This document shows, piece by piece, positions 25,000-32,955 of a stretch of DNA of 32,955 bases (the stretch's first letter is position 1; every line of letters starts with the position of its first letter). The stretch lies in assembly GCA_030706465.1 (NCBI GenBank), contig JAUZOM010000024.1:1-32955 (forward strand). The letters run 5' to 3'. This stretch comes from Bacteroidota bacterium. GTDB lineage: Bacteria > Bacteroidota > Bacteroidia > Bacteroidales > Paludibacteraceae. A program made the translations under genes and the position numbers. The notes under the pieces are model-generated. The model had not been told where the DNA came from. It ran no database searches and was given only the letters and a program-made list of their open reading frames with translations.

Positions 25000-25152
25000 A
25001 TGTTTCGGATCAACTTAGAGGACAAGTTCAATTCTCAAGACTTTAATCGTCACTTAATTTCCAACCTGAATATTAAAGAATGTATTACTACTTTCGACCC
25101 AAGCTTCATCACCAAAAGTGGCAAATGTGCATTTGACGACCTTATTGGATAA
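25000..25152 (+). pseudogene. Transposase fragment
   Basis: A 50-residue reading frame (M..ends at TAA 25150-25152) contains TTFDPSFITKSGK, which resembles the FDPSYI.KSGK segment at the catalytic Asp region of DDE transposases found in Bacteroidetes insertion sequences. The rest of the transposase is missing: it ends six bases before pyrF, and no terminal inverted repeats are seen. It is best read as the remnant of an old insertion. The match was made from memory and is only moderately certain. Confidence 0.5.
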
Positions 25153-25157
25153 GCTTT

Positions 25158-25997
25158 TTATTGAATTAATTCAGCCTCAAAAAGAATTTGCTCCATTTCA
25201 GCTTGTACTTTCTCTGCCTCGAGGCGTGCAGCCTTAGCATAATCTATTCCGGAAGAAGCATAGATAATCTGGCGCGAAGAGTTTACCAGTAAACCACAGG
25301 TACTGTTTAAACCATATTTTGCTACTTCTGCCAGGCTTCCACCTTGTGCTCCGACTCCGGGCACCAACAAGAAATGATTGGGAACAATGGCACGTACGTC
25401 CGACAACATTTCTGCCTTGGTAGCTCCTACCACGTACATCATGTTTTCATCCGTTCCCCAGTTGAGAGAGGTTCTCAGCACTTTTTCGAACAACCGTTCA
25501 CCGGTTTCCTTGTTTTCCATAAACTGAAAATCGAAGGCTCCTTTGTTGGATGTCAACGCCAGCAGTGTCACCCATTTGCCTTCATAGGTTAGGAAGGGCA
25601 TCACAGAATCTTCACCCATATATGGGGCCACAGTTAGCGAGTCGAATTCCATATTACCGAAAAAGGTGCGGGCATACATGGCCGACGTATTACCGATATC
25701 CCCCCGCTTGGCATCGGCAATGATAAACTGGTCGGGATAGTTTTCGCGAATATAATCCACCGTGCGTTCCAACACTTCCCATCCTTCTATCCCAAGGCTT
25801 TCGTAAAAGGCCAGGTTAGGCTTATAGGCTACGCACAGGTCGGCAGTTGCATCAATAATTGCTTTATTAAACTCAAAGATAGAATCTTCAGATTCGTCAA
25901 ACAGATGTTCGGGAATTTTATTAATGTCTGTGTCCAGTCCTACGCAAAGAAATGATTTCTTGCGTTGTATATTTTCATAAAGTTCTTGTTTGGTCAT
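25158..25997 (-). CDS. pyrF: Orotidine 5'-phosphate decarboxylase
   Basis: PyrF catalyses the last step of UMP synthesis, removing CO2 from orotidine monophosphate. The 279-residue length fits the longer (type 2) group. The catalytic DAKRGD motif is at residues 95-100, with Asp95, Lys97 and Asp100 as the charge network, and VPGVGAQGG near residue 215 forms the phosphate-binding loop region. It follows prfA by 107 bases on the same strand, the common Bacteroidales prfA-pyrF arrangement. The gap between them contains a spacer repeat. The start is an ATG. Confidence 0.95.
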   Translation of the reverse strand: MTKQELYENIQRKKSFLCVGLDTDINKIPEHLFDESEDSIFEFNKAIIDATADLCVAYKPNLAFYESLGIEGWEVLERTVDYIRENYPDQFIIADAKRGDIGNTSAMYARTFFGNMEFDSLTVAPYMGEDSVMPFLTYEGKWVTLLALTSNKGAFDFQFMENKETGERLFEKVLRTSLNWGTDENMMYVVGATKAEMLSDVRAIVPNHFLLVPGVGAQGGSLAEVAKYGLNSTCGLLVNSSRQIIYASSGIDYAKAARLEAEKVQAEMEQILFEAELIQ

Positions 25998-26100
25998 AAT
26001 ATTGTGTAATTGTTTAATCGTTGAATTGTGTAACTGAATGTAATTGAGATGCCAATTAATAACGCGTAGCTAATAACAATTAATAACGCGCAGCAACTGA
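25998..26100. repeat. Low-complexity operon-spacer repeat
   Basis: The prfA-pyrF gap is filled by near-repeats such as attgtgtaattgtttaatcg (26005-26024) and two attaataacgcg blocks separated by agctaataacaatt (26056-26092). A similar attaataacgcg-like pattern occurs at 21580-21625 in the hdrB-hdrC gap. Such gap sequences are common in Bacteroidetes operons. No promoter or terminator is obvious. Confidence 0.45.
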
Positions 26101-26104
26101 CCTC

Positions 26105-27190
26105 TTATAGTTCGCTTTCTTTTAACCGTTCTGCATTTTCAGCCACAATCAGTTGATCGATCACTCCCTGTATGTCGCCACCCATAAAGGCTGTCAGGTT
26201 ATAAATGGTGAAGTTGATACGGTGGTCGGTGATACGTCCCTGCGGATAGTTATAGGTGCGTATTTTGGCAGAACGGTCGCCTGTCGAAACCATGGTTTTC
26301 CGTTTAGAACCGATTTCATCCAGGTACTTTTGGTGTTCGATAGCATATAAACGTGACCGCAACTCATTCATTGCTTTAGCTTTGTTTTTATGTTGCGATT
26401 TTTCATCCTGACATTGTACGGTGGTGCCTGTAGGAATATGGACTAACCGTATAGCGGAATAGGTGGTATTTACCGACTGTCCACCGGCTCCCGATGAGCA
26501 GAAAGTATCCACACGAACGTCCGATTCCTTCAGCTCATAGTCGAATTCCTCCATTTCGGGAAGTACAGCCACCGTGGCAGCCGAAGTATGAACACGTCCC
26601 TGTGTCTCAGTTTGCGGTACGCGTTGAACCCGGTGAACACCTGATTCGTATTTCATTGTTCCATACACATTTTCACCCGAAACGGTAAAGATGACCTCTT
26701 TAAATCCACCTGAAGTTCCTTCGCTGGTATTGGTTACTTCTATTTTCCAGCCTTTGGTTTCGCAGTATTTGGTATACATACGGAAAAGGTCACCGGCAAA
26801 AATCGCCGCTTCATCGCCTCCGGTACCCCCACGTATTTCAACAATGGCATTCTTGTTATCTTCCGGATCGGCAGGAATCAACAATAACTTGATGTTTTCC
26901 TCCATGATGGGAATCCTCGGTTCGATATCATCGACTTCTGTTTTGGCCATTTCGCGCATTTCAGGGTCATTTTCCGAATCGAGTATCTCTTTAGCTTCCG
27001 CCAAATGGGATAGTGCTGTGCGGTATTCCTTCTGTGCTTCCATGATTCTTTCCAACTCGTGATATTCCTTGTTCAGTTTTACATAGCGTTTCATGTCCGC
27101 TACCATGGCTGGGTCGGTTATTAGGGTCGAAATTTCTTCGAACTTATGTTGTAATCCTTCTAATTTCTCAAGTAATGTTTTTTCAGCCAT
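26105..27190 (-). CDS. prfA: Peptide chain release factor 1
   Basis: RF1 recognises UAA and UAG stop codons and triggers peptide release. The 361-residue protein has the codon-recognition PxT tripeptide as PQT at 192-194, in the RVPQTETQGRVHTS segment diagnostic of RF1, and the peptidyl-transferase-contacting GGQ at 236-238 (SSGAGGQSVN). The length is standard. Its start overlaps the end of the upstream hypothetical gene by 8 bases. pyrF follows downstream. No internal frameshift of the prfB type is present. Confidence 0.96.
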   Translation of the reverse strand: MAEKTLLEKLEGLQHKFEEISTLITDPAMVADMKRYVKLNKEYHELERIMEAQKEYRTALSHLAEAKEILDSENDPEMREMAKTEVDDIEPRIPIMEENIKLLLIPADPEDNKNAIVEIRGGTGGDEAAIFAGDLFRMYTKYCETKGWKIEVTNTSEGTSGGFKEVIFTVSGENVYGTMKYESGVHRVQRVPQTETQGRVHTSAATVAVLPEMEEFDYELKESDVRVDTFCSSGAGGQSVNTTYSAIRLVHIPTGTTVQCQDEKSQHKNKAKAMNELRSRLYAIEHQKYLDEIGSKRKTMVSTGDRSAKIRTYNYPQGRITDHRINFTIYNLTAFMGGDIQGVIDQLIVAENAERLKESEL

Positions 27191-27920
27191 AAATATGTTG
27201 AATCGTGTAATCGTTTAAATTTTGAATTGTGTGATAGTAAACCTGTCGTTTTTTTAATTGTTTACTGATAACCGTTTTCTGATTCTTCTCTCTTCGTTCT
27301 GCTTCATCCTTTAAATTATGAACCAATCGCTTTAAGCGCCATTCCATAATACTTTTAAATCGGTTCTGAGTAATAAAAATATTGAAAAACCAACCAAAAC
27401 GGATGTGAGTTTCAAGGGTAAACAGGGTGGCATTATTTTTTTGGGGAATCACTGTAAATGTTCCAAGCATTTTCTTTAAAAAACCATCTGAGTATAGCAA
27501 ATTAATGTTTACAGTATTCTTACCGTTTGTGAATTTTTTTTCAATGAGACGGCTATCAACGATTATGTTTGGAAACGTAATAACTCCCGGAACAATAACA
27601 TCACCCACACCCCTTATGATGTGTGTCTCTTTATTATATGCAGTTGATTTGAAATAAAAAACCATCAACTCGTTTTTTTCTTTCCGCAAATTTAAGCCTT
27701 TTAATGCCCAACTAAAAAGTGCGTCCAGATTATAATGCATTTGATAAACAAAATCTTTTGTCACTGTATTGCTAATGCTGTCGGAAGCATTAACCCGGAC
27801 CTGACTGTAGGTCACAAATTCTCCATTTTTATAAACAGTAGATATTGAATCGGAAGGGGATGCTTTTAATGTTGAAACAATCATTAGAAACCATAGAAAC
27901 AAAATATATCGTTTTTTCAT
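27183..27920 (-). CDS. Exported hypothetical protein, paralogue A
   Basis: This 245-residue protein has a signal peptide (about 1-20, ending KAS). It is clearly related to the gene upstream (27973-28626): both share a mature N-terminus like YKNGEF..., a SWALKGLNL.. / NWALKGLGL.. segment, VIPQKNN, and FGWFFNIFIT followed by W-R-x-K near the end. The fold may be START/SRPBCC-like, but this is a guess from pattern. It extends about 20 residues beyond its paralogue; the tail (VYYHTIQNLNDYTIQHIYG) is encoded by DNA resembling the spacer repeats of the region, and its stop overlaps prfA by 8 bases. Translation of the tail is plausible but unproven. Confidence 0.7.
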   Translation of the reverse strand: MKKRYILFLWFLMIVSTLKASPSDSISTVYKNGEFVTYSQVRVNASDSISNTVTKDFVYQMHYNLDALFSWALKGLNLRKEKNELMVFYFKSTAYNKETHIIRGVGDVIVPGVITFPNIIVDSRLIEKKFTNGKNTVNINLLYSDGFLKKMLGTFTVIPQKNNATLFTLETHIRFGWFFNIFITQNRFKSIMEWRLKRLVHNLKDEAERREKNQKTVISKQLKKRQVYYHTIQNLNDYTIQHIYG

Positions 27921-27972
27921 TTATCAATATTATTGTTGTCCAGTTAAATAAAATAATAATGATCAGCCTTTC

Positions 27973-28626
27973 TCAATAAGATAATTTTACGGCCTCCCTG
28001 TGCATACATTCTTCTTTCAAATTTTCTGTAAACTTCTTAATTCTCCATTCTACAATGTTTTTATAACGCTTCTTCGTGATAAATATATTGAAAAACCAAC
28101 CAAATTTAATTTTGACACTGGCTATAAACAAAAGCTCGTTGTTCTTTTGTGGAACTATGGTTAATACTCCCAGCGCATTTTTTAATAATAAACTCGAATA
28201 GATTATATTGGCCGTTACTTTCATTTCTCCATTGTTATATTTTGTTTTTGATACAATGACATCCACTATTACATCGTTGAAAGTCTTGATATGCGGCACA
28301 ATAATATCGAATTTCCCGTGAGTTATTCCGGTTTTAGCATCACTGATTGATGATTTTAAAACAAATATCAGCTCATTCTTTTTTTCCTCTTGCAATCCCA
28401 AGCCTTTCAAAGCCCAATTAAAAAGATTATTGGGCTTGTTGTGAAAATCTTTTAATAAATCATTCGTTACTTCAGATGCAATAATTCCGGAACCTTTGAC
28501 TTTCGTTTGATATTGACTAAAGAACTCGCCATTCCGGTAGGTCGTTTCAATTGAATCGTTGGGCAATGCCATTGAGGTCATAGCCAATGATAGAAAGACG
28601 ATTATCGGAAGGACGCGTTTTTTCAT
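27973..28626 (-). CDS. Exported hypothetical protein, paralogue B
   Basis: This 217-residue protein has a signal peptide (about 1-20, ending MAL). It resembles the next gene (27183-27920) over almost its entire length, with the same FGWFFNIFIT motif and a basic-aromatic helix (VEWRIKKFTENLKEE) at the end. The pair is therefore a tandem duplication. The start lies only 25 bases after purL, so it is probably cotranscribed with purL. Function is unknown; the context with purine synthesis, a release factor and pyrF gives no direct clue. Confidence 0.75.
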   Translation of the reverse strand: MKKRVLPIIVFLSLAMTSMALPNDSIETTYRNGEFFSQYQTKVKGSGIIASEVTNDLLKDFHNKPNNLFNWALKGLGLQEEKKNELIFVLKSSISDAKTGITHGKFDIIVPHIKTFNDVIVDVIVSKTKYNNGEMKVTANIIYSSLLLKNALGVLTIVPQKNNELLFIASVKIKFGWFFNIFITKKRYKNIVEWRIKKFTENLKEECMHREAVKLSY

Positions 28627-28650
28627 TTTATAATTAAGTCAATATGCTGT

Positions 28651-31600
28651 TTACATATTGTTTTCCACCCATTTTCTTGCATTTACAAATGCTTCCATCC
28701 ATGGAGTAATCTGGTCTTGCGCTTTTCGGTCTGCCGGGTAATGAGCCCATTGCCAAGGGAAGATCGCACGTTCCGGGTGAGGCATCATGGCTAAATGACG
28801 GCCGTCCTGGGAACAGATACCTGCCACACCGTAATCGGAACCATTTGGATTTGCGGGATACGATTGATATGAATAATTGGCAATGACATGATATTCTTTT
28901 TCAGGTTTTGGCAAATAGAATTTCCCTTCTCCGTGGGCTACCCAAACGCCTAATTTGCTACCAGCCAAGGAACCGAACATGACCGAATGATTTTCCGGAA
29001 TGGTCAGGCCCAGGAAGCTTGATTCAAATTTATGCGAATCGTTATGCAGCATTCTGGTTTTTACATCATGTTCCGGATTTACCAGGTCAAGTTCAATCAT
29101 TAACTGACAGCCGTTACAAATACCCAAGCTCAAGGTGTCGGTCCGTTTGTAGTAGTTGTCCAATGCAATTTTAGCCTTTTCGTTGAATAAGAATCCTCCG
29201 GCCCAACCTTTTGCCGATCCCAATACGTCAGAATTGGAGAAACCACCGCAGAATACAATCATATTTACGTCTTCCAGTGTCTCACGTCCTGTAGCCAGGT
29301 CGGTCATGTGAACGTCTTTGACATCGAATCCGGCGAGGTAAAGGGCATAAGCCATTTCACGATCACCGTTTGTTCCCTTATCACGGATAATTGCAGCTCG
29401 TACACCACTTGGTTTGCGATCCTGCGTCAGATTGAATTGTGAGAATTTTCCGTTAAACGATTTGTTGAAGTTAAATACCAACGCCTGGTTTTTATAATTA
29501 TTGAAACGGGCTTGTGCACATATTTCCCCACTTTGCTTGCGATCCAGCAAATAAGAGGAACGGAACCAAACATCGCGTAATTCGTTTATTGAGAAAGAAT
29601 AAGAAACACTTTTCTTATGAATTTCCAATCGTCTTTCCTTGATTGGGGTGGCTATGCGGGCAAAACCAATGCCGTTATTTTCCAGAATTTTCTCAACCGT
29701 TTTCTTTTCCTTCACCTGAATCAATACTCCCGGATTTTCGGCAAACAGGATATTCACCAAAGAGCTTTCGGCAATGCCATCCAATTTTACACTTAATCCA
29801 CCGGAAGTATTTGCGAAACACATTTCCAGTAAGGCTGTGATTAATCCTCCTTCCGAAATATCGTGACCGGCTAAAATTAATCCTTTTTCGATCAATTCCT
29901 GAATGCTCTCAAAAGCAGCTTTAAAGTATTCGGCATCTTGTACGGTTGGTACCTCGTCGCCTAATTTATTAAGTGTCTGTCCAAGAACCGAACCTCCTAA
30001 TTTTAGCGAATCAAAGGAGAAATCAATATAATATACTGCCGATTTCGGATCGTTTACTATAACTGGACTAACAGTTTTTTGAACATCCGATACTTCTGCA
30101 CCGGCCGAAATAATGACGGTTCCGGGAGAAAATACTTTTTCTCCGTCATATTTCTGGGTCATCGACAAGCTGTCTTTCCCTGTTGGAATATTGATTCCCA
30201 ACGAGCAGGCAAAATCGCTGCAAGCCTCTACTGCTTTATACAAACGGGCATCTTCACCCGGATTCTTGCACGGCCACATCCAATTGGCACTCAACGAAAC
30301 GCTGTCTAATCCATCTGCCAGGGGAGTCCATACAATGTTAGTCAGAGCTTCTGCAATGGCCAGTACAGAACCTGCTTCCGGATTAACCAACGCTGCCAAC
30401 GGTGCATGCCCGATAGAAGTAGCAATACCCGCTTTCCCTTGATAATCCAGGGCAACTACGCCTAAGTCATTCAACGGCAGCTGAATTTCACCGGCACATT
30501 GTTGACGGGCAATTTTACCCGTAATAGATCGGTCGACTTTGTTCGTCAACCAGTCTTTACAGGCCACTGATTCTACCTGCAACACGTTTTGTATATAATC
30601 CTGCAGCTTTTCTTCACTGATTTCTACCGGAGCAAAATGTTCTTCAATTGTCTGGTCTGTAATAACTGTACGGGGCGGTTTGCCGATCATATAGCTCAGT
30701 TTCAGATCAATTGGTTTCTCACCATTCGCTTGTTCGAATACGAAATTCATATCGCCGGTTGTTTCGCCTACCACGTACATGGGTGCGCGTTCGCGTTCAG
30801 CGATAAGACGAACTTTTTCAACATCTTGTTCTTTAATCAACATCCCCATACGTTCCTGGCTTTCGTTGCCTATGATTTCTTTGGCACTCAGGGTCGGATC
30901 ACCTACGGGAAGTTTGGACACATCTATTTTTCCACCGGTAGTTTCCACCAGTTCCGACAGGCAGTTCAGGTGTCCGCCTGCACCGTGGTCGTGAATGGAA
31001 ACGATAGGGTTTATATCACTTTCAGCCAGCGTACGAATTACATTTGAAACGCGCTTTTGCATCTCTGGATTGGCACGTTGAACAGCATTCAGCTCAATGG
31101 CATTCTCGTATTGACCGGTTTCCACAGATGAAACTGCACCACCACCCATACCAATCCGATAATTATCACCACCCATGACGACAACTTTTTCGCCTACTTC
31201 CGGTACCCCTTTCAGTGCATCACGTCTGGTCCCGAATCCGACTCCACCGGCCAACATGATCACTTTGTCATAGCCGTATTTCTTGCCGTTCTCTGCATGT
31301 TCGAAAGTCAATAATGAACCGCAAATAAGCGGTTGCCCGAATTTATTTCCAAAATCGGAGGCTCCGTTCGAAGCCTTGATCAAAATCTGCTCAGGTGTCT
31401 GATACAACCATTTACGAGGTGTGGTAGCTTTTTCCCATACCCGTTCCATCCCATTGGCCGACCCGTTTAAATCAGGACGCGGGTAGCTGGTCATGTATAC
31501 TGCCGTACCGGCTATTGGGAGACTGGCTTTTCCTCCGCCGAGGCGGTCGCGGATTTCGCCACCTGTTCCGGTTGCAGCACCATTGAATGGTTCAACGGTA

Positions 31601-32373
31601 GTTGGAAAGTTATGCGTTTCGGCTTTTAATGAAATAACCGAATCAATCTTTGATACTTTGAAATAATCGGGTTTATCACCGCTGGCTGGTGCAAATTGTT
31701 CGATGTTGGGTCCTTCATTGAAAGCTACATTGTCCGTATAAGCAGAAACAATGTGGTTTGGGTTCTCTTCCGACGTTTTCCGTATCAATTTGAATAACGA
31801 CAATTCTTTTTCTTCGCCGTCTATTACAAATTGGCCGTTAAATATCTTATGTCGGCAATGTTCGGAGTTTACCTGTGAAAATCCGAATACTTCGCTGTCG
31901 GTAAGTTTACGTCCTATTTTTTCGCTGATTCCATTCAAATAGTCTATTTCATCCGAACTCAATGCCAAGCCTTCTTTTTCGCTGTATGCTGCAATATCAT
32001 CAATTTCGAGTATGGGTTCCGGCTGTTTGTTTACAGTGAAAATGTCTTGTCCGACACCGGTGTATATGCGTTGCAACATGGGGTCATACGCTAAACCGCC
32101 TTTTACGGAAGGAGTCTGTGGAAGGGCTCTAAATTCTTCTATACGAATAATGCCGGAAATTCCCATGTTTTGAGTGATTTCAACGGCATTCGTACTCCAG
32201 GGGGTTATCATTTCACGGCGCGGGCCTACATAATTTCCTTCAATCGTCTCATGCATTTGCAATACTGCTTCACCAAAAAGCCATTCTAACTTTCGTACAT
32301 CTTCAGCTGCAAGGAGCTGGTTCGATTGGACTGCATAAAGATGTTGGTCGTTCGTTCGGAAAAATTGAATCAT
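28651..32373 (-). CDS. purL: Phosphoribosylformylglycinamidine synthase (large, single-chain)
   Basis: PurL converts FGAR, ATP and glutamine to FGAM in purine biosynthesis. The 1240 residues contain all domains of the large type: an N-terminal PurS-like region, the two AIRS-related ATP-binding halves (including the signature FSQVNSEHCRHKIFNG near residue 185 and HDISEGGLITAL in the second half), and a C-terminal glutamine amidotransferase domain with the catalytic Cys1086 in GICNGCQLM and His1199-Glu1201 in MPHPERA. Large single-chain PurL is typical of Bacteroidetes and Proteobacteria. It heads a minus-strand run with two exported proteins, prfA and pyrF. Confidence 0.97.
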   Translation of the reverse strand: MIQFFRTNDQHLYAVQSNQLLAAEDVRKLEWLFGEAVLQMHETIEGNYVGPRREMITPWSTNAVEITQNMGISGIIRIEEFRALPQTPSVKGGLAYDPMLQRIYTGVGQDIFTVNKQPEPILEIDDIAAYSEKEGLALSSDEIDYLNGISEKIGRKLTDSEVFGFSQVNSEHCRHKIFNGQFVIDGEEKELSLFKLIRKTSEENPNHIVSAYTDNVAFNEGPNIEQFAPASGDKPDYFKVSKIDSVISLKAETHNFPTTVEPFNGAATGTGGEIRDRLGGGKASLPIAGTAVYMTSYPRPDLNGSANGMERVWEKATTPRKWLYQTPEQILIKASNGASDFGNKFGQPLICGSLLTFEHAENGKKYGYDKVIMLAGGVGFGTRRDALKGVPEVGEKVVVMGGDNYRIGMGGGAVSSVETGQYENAIELNAVQRANPEMQKRVSNVIRTLAESDINPIVSIHDHGAGGHLNCLSELVETTGGKIDVSKLPVGDPTLSAKEIIGNESQERMGMLIKEQDVEKVRLIAERERAPMYVVGETTGDMNFVFEQANGEKPIDLKLSYMIGKPPRTVITDQTIEEHFAPVEISEEKLQDYIQNVLQVESVACKDWLTNKVDRSITGKIARQQCAGEIQLPLNDLGVVALDYQGKAGIATSIGHAPLAALVNPEAGSVLAIAEALTNIVWTPLADGLDSVSLSANWMWPCKNPGEDARLYKAVEACSDFACSLGINIPTGKDSLSMTQKYDGEKVFSPGTVIISAGAEVSDVQKTVSPVIVNDPKSAVYYIDFSFDSLKLGGSVLGQTLNKLGDEVPTVQDAEYFKAAFESIQELIEKGLILAGHDISEGGLITALLEMCFANTSGGLSVKLDGIAESSLVNILFAENPGVLIQVKEKKTVEKILENNGIGFARIATPIKERRLEIHKKSVSYSFSINELRDVWFRSSYLLDRKQSGEICAQARFNNYKNQALVFNFNKSFNGKFSQFNLTQDRKPSGVRAAIIRDKGTNGDREMAYALYLAGFDVKDVHMTDLATGRETLEDVNMIVFCGGFSNSDVLGSAKGWAGGFLFNEKAKIALDNYYKRTDTLSLGICNGCQLMIELDLVNPEHDVKTRMLHNDSHKFESSFLGLTIPENHSVMFGSLAGSKLGVWVAHGEGKFYLPKPEKEYHVIANYSYQSYPANPNGSDYGVAGICSQDGRHLAMMPHPERAIFPWQWAHYPADRKAQDQITPWMEAFVNARKWVENNM

Positions 32374-32475
32374 AATTTATTTTGTAGTTATAGAAGTTTC
32401 AGTAATTCGGGATATCTGAAAGGTCTAGATTATAAGATGATTAACCGTTTTTTGAGAGCAATTTTAATTTGAACA

Positions 32476-32483
32476 CAAAGATA
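32476..32483 (-). promoter_or_regulatory. -7 promoter box of purL
   Basis: TATCTTTG on the minus strand matches TAnnTTTG and equals the box seen before the GH3 gene. It lies 103 bases upstream of the purL start codon. A good -33 element is not evident, so only the -7 box is claimed. Confidence 0.5.
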
Positions 32484-32802
32484 GTTATTTTATAGGACGT
32501 ATGAAATAGCGCTTTAGCTAAAAAAAAACAGAAGAGGTTATTCCAATCTACAGAAATAATGAAATCCTTTTAAGAAAGCAAATTACCACATTTTAAAATT
32601 ATAACTTCAGGTGATTTTAGATTTTGGCTTCCCCTGACATATTGTGGAAGATCTATAATTCTACTGGTAAACGTCATTGAAATCAGATTTTCTATTAAAA
32701 ACTTGATATTCAAGTTAATAAACCATCAAGCCCTTCTATTGACCAGATCATACCCCGAGGAATCCTGGGAGTCTTCTCAGTCTTATTTCAGTCTTATTTT
32801 AG

Positions 32803-32915
32803 TTTAGGTATAGATAGGGTTCAGTTAGGGTTCAGTTAGGGTTCGGATAGGTCAGCCTATTTCAACCCTATCCGAACCCTAACTCAAGTATCTCCGAATC
32901 CACTTTATACCTAAA
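32803..32915. repeat. CCCTAA-containing palindromic repeat, copy 2 (inverted)
   Basis: The element runs from TTTAGGTATA (32803-32812) to its inverted copy TATACCTAAA (32906-32915). Inside are three tandem units of (agttagggttc), the first one variant, at 32812-32844, and a perfect 18-base inverted repeat (agttagggttcggatagg at 32834-32851, cctatccgaaccctaact at 32867-32884) with a 15-base loop. It is the same family as 22987-23095, in the other orientation. Confidence 0.78.
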
Positions 32916-32955
32916 ACGGAAGCATGTTAGGGAGATACATCGAATGAGGATAAGA

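Larger units (their letters stand above)
32374..32955. other. Upstream region of purL, at least 582 bases
   Basis: No reading frame is credible. It holds the probable purL promoter box (32476-32483) and the second copy of the palindromic repeat (32803-32915). The window ends inside it. Confidence 0.55.

Overview
The window looks like chromosomal DNA from an anaerobic member of the Bacteroidetes, most likely order Bacteroidales. The evidence is the recurring TAnnTTTG-type -7 promoter boxes, a DUF5916 outer-membrane protein, a TolC/HlyD/ABC-2 efflux operon, a single-protein (1240-residue) PurL, and an oxygen-sensitive style of iron-sulfur metabolism. Species cannot be named from the sequence alone. 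No rRNA, tRNA, CRISPR array, prophage or intact insertion sequence was found.

Layout: (1) Bases 1-5940: a MarR-type repressor followed by a TolC-like channel, a HlyD-type adaptor and two ABC-2 permeases, ending in a good terminator. Near-identical palindromes lie upstream of marR and of the tolC-like gene. No ATPase gene is present. (2) Bases 5978-8495: a secreted GH3 glycosidase with its own promoter and terminator. (3) Bases 8541-14783, all on the minus strand: pcm, a lipoprotein, a cation diffusion facilitator and a DUF5916 protein, separated by repeat-bearing spacers. (4) Bases 15065-22525, minus strand: seven genes read in the order hdrC-hdrB-hdrA-flxD-flxC-flxB-flxA, a complete FlxABCD-HdrABC electron-bifurcating NADH dehydrogenase/heterodisulfide-reductase-like complex. 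This is the most interesting system in the window. (5) Bases 23174-24962, plus strand: an exported FMN-binding protein, a CDP-alcohol phosphatidyltransferase and a DinB/YfiT-like protein. (6) Bases 25000-32483, minus strand: a transposase scrap, then purL, two paralogous exported proteins, prfA and pyrF, in an operon-like run.

How the genes work together: in the Flx-Hdr complex, FlxA should accept electrons from NADH, FlxB/C/D should carry them through Fe-S clusters to the FAD of HdrA, and HdrA should split them between low-potential ferredoxin and the HdrB/HdrC disulfide-reducing arm. All cysteines of both HdrB CCG motifs are present, so disulfide chemistry is probably intact. The disulfide substrate is unknown, because no DsrC or other partner gene is encoded here. 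Efflux genes 1-5 form a MarR-controlled tripartite exporter. PurL and PyrF serve purine and pyrimidine synthesis, and PrfA serves translation termination.

The spacers are rich in repeats. Two inverted copies of a CCCTAA-containing palindromic element lie about 9.8 kb apart, a three-hairpin REP-like element sits inside the flx-hdr operon, and several other hairpin elements occur elsewhere. All functions are inferred from sequence motifs read by eye; no database search was run.
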